A stretch of 64,000 nucleotides of DNA, from positions 310,001 to 374,000 of the forward strand of contig NZ_JACHEB010000005.1 of NCBI RefSeq assembly GCF_014201335.1, given 5' to 3'. The notes below the pieces were generated by a model. The model ran no database searches. It saw only the letters and a list, made by a program, of their open reading frames with translations, and had not been told where the DNA came from. Source of the DNA: Tunturiibacter gelidiferens. GTDB lineage: Bacteria; Acidobacteriota; Terriglobia; Terriglobales; Acidobacteriaceae. Below, one piece after another: positions 8,478 to 17,670 of the stretch. The stretch's first letter is position 1, and the number at the start of each line of letters is the position of its first letter. A program made the position numbers and the translations under genes.

Positions 8478-9733
8478 TGCATTCTCACTCTCACGCTCTC
8501 TGCATGTCCGTTTAGGCCCTCAGCTTCAGCCAGTGCGATCGCGTGCGGACCCATCCTTTTCAACCCTGCACGCGTGTACTGCTGCACTGTAATCACTTTT
8601 ACAAAGTCCACTACACTCAATCCACCACGCACCCGACCCACGCGCCCCGTCGGCAATACGTGATTTGGGCCAGAGACGTAATCTCCCATCGATTGCGGAG
8701 CGTATTCCCCTACAAAAACTGATCCTGCATTTCGAATCCACTCCAGATCTGACGCCGAATCGACAGTCAAATGCTCTGGCGCGAGCCGGTTCGTCAGCTC
8801 TCGCGCTTCGTGAACTGTCGCAGTCACAAATACGCATCCTCGCGCTGCAAGTGACTGCTTCGCAATCTCATTATCTCGCGCCCGCAACTTCACCTCTACC
8901 GCGACATCTCTCGCTAACGTTTCCTTAGTCGTAATCAGCACGGCCAATGTTTCAGGATCGTGCTCTGCCTGTGCGATCAAATCAGCCGCAATTCCAGCAG
9001 CGTCCCCTGTTTCGCTGGTCACCACGATCTCCGTTGGACCTGCAGGCATGTCAATACCGCAATCATTCGAAACCAGCATCTTTGCCGCAGTCACGTAGAG
9101 ATTCCCCGGTCCGACAATCTTATCGACGCGCTCAATCGTCGCCGTGCCATAAGCCATAGCCGCGATAGCCTGCGCCCCGCCAACCCGATGCAACTCGGTT
9201 ACTCCAGCAAGCCATGCTGCAGCCAGCGTCTCTTTTGCGGGCTTCGGTGAACACACCACAATCCGTTCCACCCCAGCCACCTGTGCCGGCGTCACCGTCA
9301 TCAACAGCGTCGAAGGCAGCGGATAGCGTCCGCCCGGCACATAACAACCAACACTTCCCAGAGGTCGCACAATCTGTCCCGTCTTCACACCGTCCACTGG
9401 CGAGATCATCCACTCCTGCGGCATCTGAGCTTCCGCGAACGCCAGAATATTTCCGCGCGCCACCATCATCGCCGCTTGCAGCGCCGGCGCAGTCGAGTCC
9501 CACGCAGCCTTCATCTCATCACGCGACACACGCAACGTCTGGTCCTTCGCAAGACCGTCGAACTCGGCTGCATACTTCAGTAAGGCTCGATCGCCGCCCC
9601 TTCGCACCCCCGCAAGAATGCTTCGCACCACTGGTTCAACGCGCGCCGTGTTCACAGCACCTCGTCGCTCCAACGACTCGATCAATGCATCTGCGGCAGC
9701 TTTGCCGCGACCAAAGGTCTTTACCAGCTTCAT
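8474..9733 (-). CDS. hisD: Histidinol dehydrogenase HisD
   Basis: NAD-dependent, zinc-requiring last enzyme of the pathway (histidinol to histidine). About 419 residues from ATG 9733, a normal length. Signature CGIDMPAGPTEIVV and the region IAQAEHDPETLAV, with EHLTVDSAS holding the catalytic Glu-His pair, are visible. The frame is open further upstream to a TTG at 9763, but the ATG has TGGAG nearby and gives the family N-terminus. It overlaps hisC by 4 bases and lies 33 bases after hisG. Confidence 0.96.
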   Translation of the reverse strand: MKLVKTFGRGKAAADALIESLERRGAVNTARVEPVVRSILAGVRRGGDRALLKYAAEFDGLAKDQTLRVSRDEMKAAWDSTAPALQAAMMVARGNILAFAEAQMPQEWMISPVDGVKTGQIVRPLGSVGCYVPGGRYPLPSTLLMTVTPAQVAGVERIVVCSPKPAKETLAAAWLAGVTELHRVGGAQAIAAMAYGTATIERVDKIVGPGNLYVTAAKMLVSNDCGIDMPAGPTEIVVTSETGDAAGIAADLIAQAEHDPETLAVLITTKETLARDVAVEVKLRARDNEIAKQSLAARGCVFVTATVHEARELTNRLAPEHLTVDSASDLEWIRNAGSVFVGEYAPQSMGDYVSGPNHVLPTGRVGRVRGGLSVVDFVKVITVQQYTRAGLKRMGPHAIALAEAEGLNGHAESVRVRMQ

Positions 9734-9766
9734 CACAGAACTCCATTGCCGAAACAAAACCAACTT

Positions 9767-10648
9767 CTAGAGCACAACCTTACTCAACGGATATTCAACA
9801 ATGCCCGTAGCTCCCGCGGCCTTCAGCTTCGGAATCACCTCTCGCACCAGAGCCTCGTCCAGAATCGTATTCAGCGCCACCCATTCCTGATCACTCAGCT
9901 GAGATACGGTTGGCGAGTTCAACGCGGGCAGTACGCCGATGATCTTTTCCAGATCAATCTTTCGCGCATTCAGCATCAACCCGACTCGTCCTTGTGCTGC
10001 AATTGCCGCATTCAGCATCAACGCAATATTCTCGATCTTCTCCCGTTTCCATGCGTCTTGGTAAGCTTGTTTATTCGCAATCAACTGAGTCTCGCTCTCC
10101 ATCAGTGTCTCGATAATCCGCAGCCGATTTGCCCGCAGCGACGACCCCGTCTCAGTCACTTCAACAATCGCATCCGCCAGCATAGGAGGCTTTACCTCCG
10201 TCGCGCCCCAGCTAAACTCCACGGTCACTGGAATATTCTTGCCGGCAAAGTACCGTTTGGTAAACTCAACCAACTCCGTGGCAATAATCTTTCCCGCCAG
10301 ATCCTCAGGTCTCTGGAACGGTGAATCCTCCGGCACCGCCAACACCCACTTCACCTTCTGCCTGCTCTGTTTTGAGTACGTCAGACTCGTGACATACTCC
10401 ACATCGGTCTCATTCTCCAGCACCCAATCATTGCCCGTCAGTCCAGCATCGAGCGCTCCATGCTCCACATAGCGCGCCATCTCTTGCGCCCTTACCAGCA
10501 TGCATTCAATCTCCGCATCATCGATAGAAGGGAAGTAGCTTCTGCCATTCGCGAAGATCCTCCATCCGGCCCGCTCAAACAGCGCGATCGTCGCGTCCTG
10601 CAAACTGCCCTTAGGTATTCCAAGCTTCAATCGATTCGTCTCGCTCAC
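9767..10648 (-). CDS. hisG: ATP phosphoribosyltransferase HisG, long form
   Basis: First committed step: condenses ATP and PRPP, normally feedback-inhibited by His. 293 residues, the long form with a C-terminal ACT-like regulatory domain, so HisZ is not required. N-terminal [14 protein letters not shown] and the PRPP loop [14 protein letters not shown] are clear. The start is GTG at 10648 within GTGA, overlapping the hisI stop by 4 bases with GGAGG just upstream; the frame is open further upstream but that part would lie inside hisI. Being both attenuated and allosterically inhibited would give double control of flux. Confidence 0.95.
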   Translation of the reverse strand: MSETNRLKLGIPKGSLQDATIALFERAGWRIFANGRSYFPSIDDAEIECMLVRAQEMARYVEHGALDAGLTGNDWVLENETDVEYVTSLTYSKQSRQKVKWVLAVPEDSPFQRPEDLAGKIIATELVEFTKRYFAGKNIPVTVEFSWGATEVKPPMLADAIVEVTETGSSLRANRLRIIETLMESETQLIANKQAYQDAWKREKIENIALMLNAAIAAQGRVGLMLNARKIDLEKIIGVLPALNSPTVSQLSDQEWVALNTILDEALVREVIPKLKAAGATGIVEYPLSKVVL

Positions 10649-10986
10649 CGTGCCTCCAGCGCAATATTTTTCGTAAAGCAGCTCACCGTGCCTTCGTGGC
10701 AAACCAATCCGTCACCTTCGACTTCAACTTTGAATAGCAGCGCGTCGTTATCGCAATCGGTCGACGCTTCAATCACTCTTAGCCGGTTCCCGCTGGTCTC
10801 GCCCTTCATCCAAAGCTTTTGCCGAGTTCGGCTCCAGAACGTAACAAACCCGCTTTCGAGCGTCTTCGCATAGCTCACGTCATTCAAAAAACCGAGCATG
10901 AGCATCTCACCAGTCTTCGCATCCTGAACGATGCCCGGAACCAGACCATCCATCTTCGCAAAATCAATCTTCACTGCATCTATCAT
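10645..10986 (-). CDS. hisI: Phosphoribosyl-AMP cyclohydrolase HisI
   Basis: Opens the adenine ring of PR-AMP (third step), zinc enzyme. 113 residues, a stand-alone HisI without fused HisE; no hisE is seen in the window. Motifs: [10 protein letters not shown], the SR..LW.KGETSGN segment, [11 protein letters not shown] and CHEGTVSCF with the zinc cysteines. ATG 10986 is preferred over ATG 11001 because GGGGAG sits about eight bases before it. It is the first structural gene of the operon, directly after the leader terminator, so its expression depends on read-through. Confidence 0.95.
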   Translation of the reverse strand: MIDAVKIDFAKMDGLVPGIVQDAKTGEMLMLGFLNDVSYAKTLESGFVTFWSRTRQKLWMKGETSGNRLRVIEASTDCDNDALLFKVEVEGDGLVCHEGTVSCFTKNIALEAR

Positions 10987-11013
10987 CTCTGTTCTCCCCA
11001 TGTACGCAAGAAA

Positions 11014-11048
11014 AAGGCCCGCTCGCGGTATGCGCGTCAGCGGGCCTT
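11014..11048 (-). terminator. his operon attenuator terminator
   Basis: On the minus strand the arms AAGGCCCGCT and AGCGGGCCTT form a 10-bp stem, extended by an inner CGCG/CGCG pair around GTATG, followed by TTTTTC. The end of the U-tract is about six bases from the first ATG of hisI and right before its Shine-Dalgarno. It lies 23 bases after the stop of the His-rich leader ORF, the expected geometry for transcription attenuation. Confidence 0.85.
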
Positions 11049-11070
11049 TCGAAATCCTTAGTAAGCGTCG

Positions 11071-11154
11071 TTACTTCGCCACTCCGGACACAGCCGCCAA
11101 CACGCTCTTTGCGTGATGATGCGAATGGCCATGATGGAGGTGCAGTCTGCTCAT
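11071..11154 (-). CDS. hisL: Histidine operon leader peptide
   Basis: 27-codon ORF: ATG at 11154, TAA at 11071. Residues 5-14 read HLHHGHSHHH, seven His in ten, followed by a neutral tail. Shine-Dalgarno-like GGGGAG lies immediately upstream. A promoter ends only about ten bases before the ATG, so the transcript is nearly leaderless. By analogy with enterobacterial hisL, ribosome stalling at His codons when charged tRNA-His is short should disrupt the downstream terminator. The antiterminator pairing was not resolved by eye. The same frame is open further upstream, but the promoter position argues against a longer protein. Confidence 0.85.
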   Translation of the reverse strand: MSRLHLHHGHSHHHAKSVLAAVSGVAK

Positions 11155-11163
11155 CTCCCCTTC

Positions 11164-11192
11164 AGGGTAGCGGTCAGTCCTACAGAAGTCAA
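11164..11192 (-). promoter_or_regulatory. Putative sigma70 promoter of the his operon
   Basis: Minus strand: -35 TTGACT (11192-11187), 17-base spacer, -10 TACCCT (11169-11164). The start of transcription would fall within about ten bases of the leader-peptide ATG. It is divergent from the putative comEA-like promoter 55 bases away. Confidence 0.6.
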
Positions 11193-11246
11193 CCTCACGC
11201 AGACCCGATACCCGCGCTTCCAGCCCACCAAACTCAAACTTGTTCA

Positions 11247-11275
11247 TTGACGCAGCCCAAACACTCTCGTACTCT
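11247..11275 (+). promoter_or_regulatory. Putative sigma70 promoter of the ComEA-like gene
   Basis: Plus strand: -35 TTGACG, 17-base spacer, -10 TACTCT, ending 39 bases before the ATG at 11315. Spacing is consensus, the -10 box is weaker. Confidence 0.5.
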
Positions 11276-11314
11276 TCCGCTGTAAAGCATTCAGCCCAAA
11301 GTAGGAGACCCACG

Positions 11315-11623
11315 ATGCTCAATCTTCGCCACAAACTTCTTGCCGCTGCGCTCCTGTTCGCGGTCGCGCCCATCTTCTCCGTTGCGCAGGCCTCCAAAGC
11401 CGGCACTCCAGCCGCTGCTGCAGCCACCGCGCCCTTGGACATCAATACCGCAACGCCCGACCAGCTGAAGGCATTTCCTGGAATCGGCGACGCCTACTCG
11501 AAGCGAATCATCGACGGCCGCCCCTACACCGCTAAAAATCAGCTTGTTACCCGAGGCATCCTACCGCAAGCAACCTACAACAAGATCAAGGACCAGATCA
11601 TCGCCAGCCACCCCAAAAAATAA
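11315..11623 (+). CDS. ComEA-like helix-hairpin-helix secreted protein
   Basis: 102 residues: signal peptide (MLNLRHKLLAAALLFAVAP, cleavage near SVAQA), an Ala-rich linker, then a helix-hairpin-helix pair LDINTATPDQLKAFPGIG with a second GILPQATYNKIKDQ helix. In ComEA this module binds double-stranded DNA during uptake; here only the domain is present and no com genes are near, so a DNA-uptake role is inferred, not shown. AGGAG eight bases before ATG 11315 fixes the start; the upstream part of the open frame overlaps the promoter. Confidence 0.85.
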   Translation: MLNLRHKLLAAALLFAVAPIFSVAQASKAGTPAAAAATAPLDINTATPDQLKAFPGIGDAYSKRIIDGRPYTAKNQLVTRGILPQATYNKIKDQIIASHPKK

Positions 11624-11648
11624 CCGCCAAACTGCGCCCGATCAGGAC

Positions 11649-11670
11649 GGGCATCCGCACAAGGATGCCC
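11649..11670. other. Stem-loop after the ComEA-like gene
   Basis: Perfect inverted repeat GGGCATCC / GGATGCCC with a six-base loop, 25 bases after the stop. No U-tract follows, so it is either a weak terminator or another repeat. It overlaps the upstream candidate start (11665) of the next gene, one reason to prefer 11737. Confidence 0.4.
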
Positions 11671-11736
11671 CCTCCATATAAACCCATTCTCCCGTCCGAA
11701 TCTCCAAACCGCTGCTACCATCTCTCCAACTGGCCT

Positions 11737-14361
11737 ATGCCCCAGAGATCTGCACGCATCCAATATCTTCTTCTCGCCCTCGTAGCCGCACTTGCGCTCC
11801 TGCATGCGTACGGTGGCGCACTCATGAACTTCAATCTCTTGGCACACGGCGACTCAATCGCACGCTCCCCCTTCGAAAGCGGCCTGCGCCTTGCGACCAC
11901 GACCAACCTCCGGGAAGAGGCGCTCGCTGCGGGCCTTAAGCCCTTCGACACCATCCTCACGATCAACGGCCAACCGTATGCCGGTCGAAGCGTGCTCCTT
12001 GCCCAGACGCGGCGCTCCTCTCCGGGCGACCCGATGACCGTCACGTATCGCCGCGGAGCCGACGGGTCAGTCCAATCGGCTACCATCCATCTCGCCCCAA
12101 ACCTACCGCAAAAGCTTTCGACTCTCGGCATCGCGGCCCGTTTGACGTTCGCAGTGCTGCCTTTTTTCTGTCTCCTTATCGGCCTCTGGGTGGTCTTCGC
12201 CCGTCCAAGAAATCCGAATGCGTGGTTGATTCTCGGCATCCTCGGCTACGTCGAGGCCCTCTTTATCAATCCAATGCAGATCGTCGGATCGTTCATTCTT
12301 CCCATCTGCTTATTTTGGAATGTGGCAGCCCAAACCGCCATGCCGGTCTGCCTCATGTTCTTCGGTATCTATTTTCCGGAGCGATCCCCACTCGACGTCA
12401 AACTTCCCTGGGTCAAATGGCTGATAGCAATCCCAATCCTTCTCCTCTCCATCACAGACCTCCTCTACTTCTACGGCGACATGTGGAACTTCGCAGCTAT
12501 TCAATGGCTGGTTCCCTATCTCAACCCCATCAACGTAGTTGAAAATATCTTGAGCTTCTCGGCCGTTACCTGGTTCTTCTTCAATCTCGGTCCGAAGATT
12601 AGACAAGCCACCGGAGATGCCCGCCGACGGCTCCGCATTCTTTACTTCGGAACTTGCATTGGCCTGACGCCCTTTTTCCTCCTGCTTCTCTACTCTTTTT
12701 ATAAGGGAAGCGATGTCGGCCAGGACATTCCACAATGGGTAGACCTCACTGCCTTCGTGATTCTTCTTCTCTTTCCTCTCTCCCTCGCCTACGTCGTCGT
12801 CGTTCAGCGTGCCATGGATCTCAGCATCATCATCCGCCAGGGAACTCGCTACGCCTTCGCCCGCGAAGCTCTTACAGCGGTGAGAGTCCTGCTTGCCATT
12901 TGGATGGCCTTCTCCCTCAACGATTTCTTCCGACATCCAGACCATCAACGCAGCGACATCGTCCGAATCTTCTGCATCATCGCAATCTTCTTCGCCTTCC
13001 GCTTTCTCCTCTCCAAGCGTCTGCAACAGTGGATCGACCAGCGCTTCTTCCGCGAGGCCTACTCCACCGAGCAGCTTCTCTCCGAGCTCTCCGACGAAGC
13101 CCGAAACTTTACCGAGGTCGCCCCCCTCCTCGAAACCATCACGCGCCGTCTCGGTTCCACGCTCCACATCGACCGCATCGCCGTCTTCCTACGCTCCGGC
13201 GAAAACTATCATCTCCAACTAGCCACCGGAATGCCCGTGAGCCTGAACGGCACCCAATTCTTCTCTCTTCCCGCGGCCTCCTCCACCATCACAGCGCTCA
13301 GTAGAGCTAAAACCCCGGCCAACGTCTATCGCGACGACCCCTCAAGTTGGCTCATCGATGCCACCGACGCCGAACGCAACGCCCTCAACGACCTCTCCAC
13401 CGAACTCCTTGTCCCGCTTCCCGGACGCAACAGACTCGCCGGCGTCATCGCCCTCGGCCCCAAGAGCTCCGAGGAACCCTACTCCAAAACTGACCGCCAG
13501 CTCCTCCAGACCATCGCCTCCCAAACCGGCCTCGCTCTTGAGAACGCCGAGCTCTTCGAAAACCTCACCACCGAGGTCACTCAACGCGAACGCATCTCCC
13601 GCGACCTCGAGATTGCCCGCGAGGTTCAGGAGCGCCTCTTTCCGCAGACCCGTCCTGAAATCCCCGGCGTCGATCTCGCTGGCTTCTGTCGTCCAGCTCA
13701 GGTCGTAGGCGGCGACTACTACGACTTCTTTCTCCTTTCCTCAACCTCCGCAAACGAAGCCCCTCTCGCTCTCGCCCTCGGGGACATCTCAGGCAAGGGC
13801 ATCTCCGCGTCCCTTGTTATGGCGAGCCTCCGTGCAAGCCTTCGCAGCATAGCCGGTCTTCGCCAGGGTGATCTCGGCACTCTCATCTCCCGTGTCAACG
13901 ACATCGTCTACCAGTCCTCCACATCCAGCCGTTACGCTACCTTCTTCTACGCTGAATACGATCCGTTCACGCATCTCCTCACCTACGTCAACGCTGGCCA
14001 CAACCCACCCTACGTCCTTCGCGGATCCGAAACCATCGCACTCGAGCCGACAGGAACGGTGGTCGGCCTCCTCCCCGACGCCGCCTACGCGCAGGCAACT
14101 CTCCAGCTTCACCCCGGCGACGTCCTCATCGCCTTCACCGACGGCATCTCCGAAGCCATGAACCACGCAGACGAGGAGTGGGGAGAAGACAGCATGCTCG
14201 CCTCAGCCCGACAACTCCTCGACCGTCCCGACTGCAAAACCACCGCCGATCAGCTACTGAAGTGCATCTTCGAAGCTGCCGATAAATTCACCGCCGGCGC
14301 CTCACAGCACGACGACATGACCCTTCTCGTCTGCAGCATCAGCCGCCCATCTGTCCAGTAG
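11737..14361 (+). CDS. PDZ / multi-TM / GAF / PP2C (SpoIIE-type) signalling phosphatase
   Basis: About 874 residues. Order: one N-terminal TM helix, an extracytoplasmic PDZ-like segment (TILTINGQPYAG), about seven to eight TM helices, a GAF domain, a short coiled segment (ISRDLEIAREVQERLFPQ), then a PP2C/SpoIIE Ser/Thr phosphatase. Metal-binding Asp residues are in VVGGDYYDFF, ALGDISGKG, AFTDGISEAM and QHDDMTLLV. It is probably a membrane sensor dephosphorylating an anti-sigma-antagonist partner; no partner kinase or STAS protein is adjacent. Neither 11665 nor 11737 has a good Shine-Dalgarno; the latter starts just before the first TM helix. Confidence 0.87.
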   Translation: MPQRSARIQYLLLALVAALALLHAYGGALMNFNLLAHGDSIARSPFESGLRLATTTNLREEALAAGLKPFDTILTINGQPYAGRSVLLAQTRRSSPGDPMTVTYRRGADGSVQSATIHLAPNLPQKLSTLGIAARLTFAVLPFFCLLIGLWVVFARPRNPNAWLILGILGYVEALFINPMQIVGSFILPICLFWNVAAQTAMPVCLMFFGIYFPERSPLDVKLPWVKWLIAIPILLLSITDLLYFYGDMWNFAAIQWLVPYLNPINVVENILSFSAVTWFFFNLGPKIRQATGDARRRLRILYFGTCIGLTPFFLLLLYSFYKGSDVGQDIPQWVDLTAFVILLLFPLSLAYVVVVQRAMDLSIIIRQGTRYAFAREALTAVRVLLAIWMAFSLNDFFRHPDHQRSDIVRIFCIIAIFFAFRFLLSKRLQQWIDQRFFREAYSTEQLLSELSDEARNFTEVAPLLETITRRLGSTLHIDRIAVFLRSGENYHLQLATGMPVSLNGTQFFSLPAASSTITALSRAKTPANVYRDDPSSWLIDATDAERNALNDLSTELLVPLPGRNRLAGVIALGPKSSEEPYSKTDRQLLQTIASQTGLALENAELFENLTTEVTQRERISRDLEIAREVQERLFPQTRPEIPGVDLAGFCRPAQVVGGDYYDFFLLSSTSANEAPLALALGDISGKGISASLVMASLRASLRSIAGLRQGDLGTLISRVNDIVYQSSTSSRYATFFYAEYDPFTHLLTYVNAGHNPPYVLRGSETIALEPTGTVVGLLPDAAYAQATLQLHPGDVLIAFTDGISEAMNHADEEWGEDSMLASARQLLDRPDCKTTADQLLKCIFEAADKFTAGASQHDDMTLLVCSISRPSVQ

Positions 14362-14601
14362 GCAGCTGAATCTTGCCTTCAGTCACACCTGTTTAACAAA
14401 CCCGGCGTCTCAGCGCGTAACCATCTAACTCGGCAGCACATCACAATCACAGCAACTGCAGCCAGAATTTGGCGATTCGCCGTAATCCCACATATTAGTC
14501 ATTTCCTTCATCCACTCCATCTCCGCCTGCGTTCTTAAATCAAGTAAAGTTGATGCAGCGCAGAGCTCTGAATCAACCTGATGCCAGCGAGTCGACGGTT
14601 C

Positions 14602-15339
14602 ATGTTCAATCTCATTCATCTCGTCCGCTCCGCCTCTCGCGTTGCTACAGCCACCGCGACTCTAATCATCCTCACCGGCTGCGGCGCCATGGTTAGCAGT
14701 GCTCCCCAATCCCAGGTCCGTGTCGTCACCGTCTCCCCCGACGCTCCCAGACTCGACATCTATCAGGACTCCAATCCACTCGCCCACAATCTAGGCTTCG
14801 GCACCGTCACCTCTTACATTCCACTCTCCCCCGGCAGCGGCACGATCGCCGCTAACACCGCTGGAACCAGGCAACTTCTCTCTGTATCCAAAACGAACTT
14901 CGTCGCGTCCAGTCAATACACCGTGCTCATCGGAAATGCCGCCGCGAACATGCAGCAGTTCACACTCACAGATCAAAGCCAGCCCGCTCCCTCCGGCAAC
15001 ATCGCGCTCCGATTCATCGACCAGGCCACGCGCGTAGGCGCCACAGATATCTATCTAGTCCCCGCCGGCCAGAAGCTCACCGCCATCACTCCCCTCGTGA
15101 CCAACTTTCCCTTCGGCGGTAATACCGGCTACTTGAACATCCCCACCGGCACCTACTCTTTCGTCATGTTGCCTACCGGAACCGCCCCCTCCAGCGCTAT
15201 GGCCGCACCATACACCGGCCCCCAGGTCACCTATTCCGCCACGTCAGTCCACACAGTGATTCTCATCGACCAGCTGCTGCCCTCAACCCCAGGCCTTCAG
15301 GTCATTAGCGCCAGCGACTTCGATCCCGTCACCAACTGA
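14602..15339 (+). CDS. DUF4397 lipoprotein
   Basis: About 245 residues. Hydrophobic N-terminus followed by lipobox LTGC (Cys near residue 27), so probably anchored to a membrane as a lipoprotein. The body, with VRVVTVSPDAPRLDIYQD and two similar beta-rich halves, fits DUF4397, a family of unknown function found in cell-envelope proteins. An upstream ATG at 14581 is also in frame. It is monocistronic, with about 220 bases before and 306 bases after it to the convergent ahcY. Confidence 0.8.
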   Translation: MFNLIHLVRSASRVATATATLIILTGCGAMVSSAPQSQVRVVTVSPDAPRLDIYQDSNPLAHNLGFGTVTSYIPLSPGSGTIAANTAGTRQLLSVSKTNFVASSQYTVLIGNAAANMQQFTLTDQSQPAPSGNIALRFIDQATRVGATDIYLVPAGQKLTAITPLVTNFPFGGNTGYLNIPTGTYSFVMLPTGTAPSSAMAAPYTGPQVTYSATSVHTVILIDQLLPSTPGLQVISASDFDPVTN

Positions 15340-15596
15340 TCCCTCCCACACTCCGCACCGCAAAGCTAGATCCCCACCAAACCTCGCGCATACCCAAAGG
15401 ACGTCAAAAGTCGCGCCTTTTCGAAAAAATATACTTCCCTGATTTGCCACAACACTCGCCAAAACCGCGTGTCTATTACCTTCGTAAGCTGTAGCAGCAA
15501 CAACAGGGTCCAGGAACCGACATGCTCCTCCCCAAGCTTCCGCTGAAACACTGAATCCTGAATCAGCCTGCCTGGTTCTCGTTACGAAGCAAAACA

Positions 15597-15633
15597 AAAA
15601 GGCCGCCGAGGAATCTCCTCGGCGGCCTTTGTT
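15597..15633 (-). terminator. Terminator of ahcY
   Basis: Strong hairpin GGCCGCCGAGGA / TCCTCGGCGGCC with a four-base loop, flanked by A-rich and T-rich runs (minus strand TTTTTGTTTTG). It is 13 bases from the ahcY stop. Confidence 0.9.
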
Positions 15634-15645
15634 TGAACCTAACGC

Positions 15646-17094
15646 CTAGTACCGGTAGTGATCCGCCTTGTAAGGTCCTTCCACCGGAACACTCAGGTAG
15701 TCCGCCTGCTTCTTGGAGAGCGTCGTCAGCTTTACGCCGATCTTCTCCAGGTGCAACCGTGCAACCTCTTCGTCCAGCTTCTTCGGCAGAATGTAGATTC
15801 CGATCTTGTACGTGTCCTTGTTCTTCCACAGATCAAGCTGCGCCAGTGTCTGGTTCGCGAAGCTGTTCGACATCACGAAGCTCGGATGCCCAGTCGCGCA
15901 ACCCAGATTCACCAGCCGGCCCTCAGCCAGAACGAAGATACTGTTGCCGCCCTCGAACGTGTACTTGTCCACCTGAGGCTTGATGTTCAGCTTCTTCACG
16001 CCCTTCAGCGCGTTCAGCGGCTCCATCTGGATCTCGTTGTCAAAGTGGCCAATGTTGCACACGATCGCCTGATCCTTCATCAGCTTCATGTGCTCCACGG
16101 TGATGATGTCCACGTTACCGGTGCAGGTGACGTAGATATCGCCACGGCCAAGAGTCTCTTCAATCGTCGTTACCTCGTAGCCTTCCATCGCAGCCTGCAG
16201 CGCATTGATCGGATCGATCTCGGTTACGACTACTCGCGCCCCGAGCCCGCGCAGCGAAGCCGCCGAGCCCTTGCCCACATCGCCGTATCCGCAAACGACT
16301 GCAACCTTACCCGCAATCATCACGTCCGTCGCGCGCTTGATGCCATCCACCAGCGACTCACGGCAGCCATACAGATTGTCGAACTTCGATTTTGTAACCG
16401 AATCGTTTACATTGATCGCCGGAACGAGCAGGGTGCCCTTCTCGAGCATCTTGTAGAGCCGGTGGACGCCGGTTGTCGTCTCTTCCGAAACGCCGCGCCA
16501 CTCCTTCGCCACATCCTGCCAGCGCGTCGGATGCTCGGCATGTACCTTCTTCAACAGAGCCTTGATCACATCCTCTTCGGTCGAGCTCGAAGGCGAACTA
16601 ACCCACTTGTCGCCCTTCTCCATATCAACGCCCTTGTGGATCAGCAGCGTCACATCCCCGCCATCATCGATCACAAGCTGTGGCCCAAGCAGTCCGCCCT
16701 TCCCATCAGGGAACTTCAGCGACTCATTCGTGCACCACCAGAACTCCTCGAGCGTCTCGCCCTTCCAGGCAAACACCGGCACACCAGCTGCAGCAATTGC
16801 AGCCGCCGCGTGGTCCTGTGTCGAGAAGATATTGCAGCTCGCCCAGCGCACATTCGCGCCCAGCGCCACCATCGTCTCAATCAGCACCGCTGTCTGAATC
16901 GTCATATGCAGCGAGCCCGTCACGCGAACTCCAGCCAGCGGCTTACCCGCGGCGTACTTATTGCGGATCGACATCAAGCCGGGCATCTCCTGCTCGGCGA
17001 TCTCAATCTCCTTCCGGCCAAAATCCGCCAGAGAAATATCTGCAACCTTGTAATCCACCGATCCCGCTGCCCTATCGATCGTCGCTGTCGCCAT
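15646..17094 (-). CDS. ahcY: Adenosylhomocysteinase
   Basis: NAD-dependent hydrolysis of S-adenosylhomocysteine to adenosine and homocysteine, removing the inhibitory product of methyltransferases. About 482 residues, as expected for the bacterial form with the internal insert. Motifs: [31 protein letters not shown], the Rossmann loop [12 protein letters not shown], and the C-terminal KADHYRY that closes the neighbouring subunit. ATG 17094 is preferred over an upstream TTG because GAGG lies nine bases before it. No SAH riboswitch was recognised upstream. metK lies 5 kb away on the same strand but not in an operon. Confidence 0.98.
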   Translation of the reverse strand: MATATIDRAAGSVDYKVADISLADFGRKEIEIAEQEMPGLMSIRNKYAAGKPLAGVRVTGSLHMTIQTAVLIETMVALGANVRWASCNIFSTQDHAAAAIAAAGVPVFAWKGETLEEFWWCTNESLKFPDGKGGLLGPQLVIDDGGDVTLLIHKGVDMEKGDKWVSSPSSSTEEDVIKALLKKVHAEHPTRWQDVAKEWRGVSEETTTGVHRLYKMLEKGTLLVPAINVNDSVTKSKFDNLYGCRESLVDGIKRATDVMIAGKVAVVCGYGDVGKGSAASLRGLGARVVVTEIDPINALQAAMEGYEVTTIEETLGRGDIYVTCTGNVDIITVEHMKLMKDQAIVCNIGHFDNEIQMEPLNALKGVKKLNIKPQVDKYTFEGGNSIFVLAEGRLVNLGCATGHPSFVMSNSFANQTLAQLDLWKNKDTYKIGIYILPKKLDEEVARLHLEKIGVKLTTLSKKQADYLSVPVEGPYKADHYRY

Positions 17095-17118
17095 AATATG
17101 AAACCTCAAAATGCAGAA

Positions 17119-17147
17119 TTTTTACTCAACCCAGAATACCATCGCAA
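17119..17147 (-). promoter_or_regulatory. Possible ahcY promoter
   Basis: Minus strand: TTGCGA, 17-base spacer, TAAAAA, about 25 bases before the ahcY ATG. Hexamers are only partly consensus. Confidence 0.35.
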
Positions 17148-17317
17148 CCATTATTCCCCGGTGAAATAAGGACCGCAGTAATTGACACCATCGACGACTT
17201 CTCCATTATTTTCAGTAAGATGCTAGGCTCCTGTTTCGGTCGAGTCCTCAAAACATTCATTTCCTGAAACGCAAGATGAGCCAAAGAGGTGTGCCTCAGC
17301 TTCAGCTCACCATGTAC

Positions 17318-17608
17318 TCATCGCACCTCGCGCTCCTCATGCACAGGAGGAATCACCTGCACACGTCGCGACTCGCGCAGCGAACGCCAGCCGGCAAACA
17401 GCATCAACACAAAAAATCCACCAAACCCCGTCGCCACGCCAAACGCCCCGGCCACACCCAGCAGCGTCACCCACAGCGGATCAGTCTTATCCGCAAAATA
17501 AACAAACGCGGCAACCACGTCGCCCAGTACCAGAACCAGCGAGCATAGCAACACCGCGAGACTTGCCATTAGCCACTTCTTGGCGCTGTCAGGTATCGCC
17601 TTACTCAT
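17318..17608 (-). CDS. Small membrane protein, unknown function
   Basis: 96 residues with two hydrophobic helices (WLMASLAVLLCSLVLVLGDV and a Gly/Phe-rich second helix VTLLGVAGAFGVATGFGGFF) and a charged C-terminal tail. No family recognised. It lies between ada and ahcY on the same strand. The frame also has an ATG four codons upstream. The hydrophobic pattern and lack of overlap with another gene support it as real. Confidence 0.6.
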   Translation of the reverse strand: MSKAIPDSAKKWLMASLAVLLCSLVLVLGDVVAAFVYFADKTDPLWVTLLGVAGAFGVATGFGGFFVLMLFAGWRSLRESRRVQVIPPVHEEREVR

Positions 17609-17670
17609 CACGGGGCTCACGAATCACACCTCTTCCACACACGCAATTCCTCGCAGTTTCACTCCGCAGC

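Noticed and set aside
11155-11445. Longer protein-coding ORF of 124 codons ending with the His-rich segment
   Set aside because: It overlaps the comEA-like gene and its promoter in antisense and the his promoter itself; the short leader ORF explains the sequence better.
17095-17317. SAH riboswitch upstream of ahcY
   Set aside because: No match to the conserved core was found; the putative promoter lies too close to the start codon to leave room for an aptamer.
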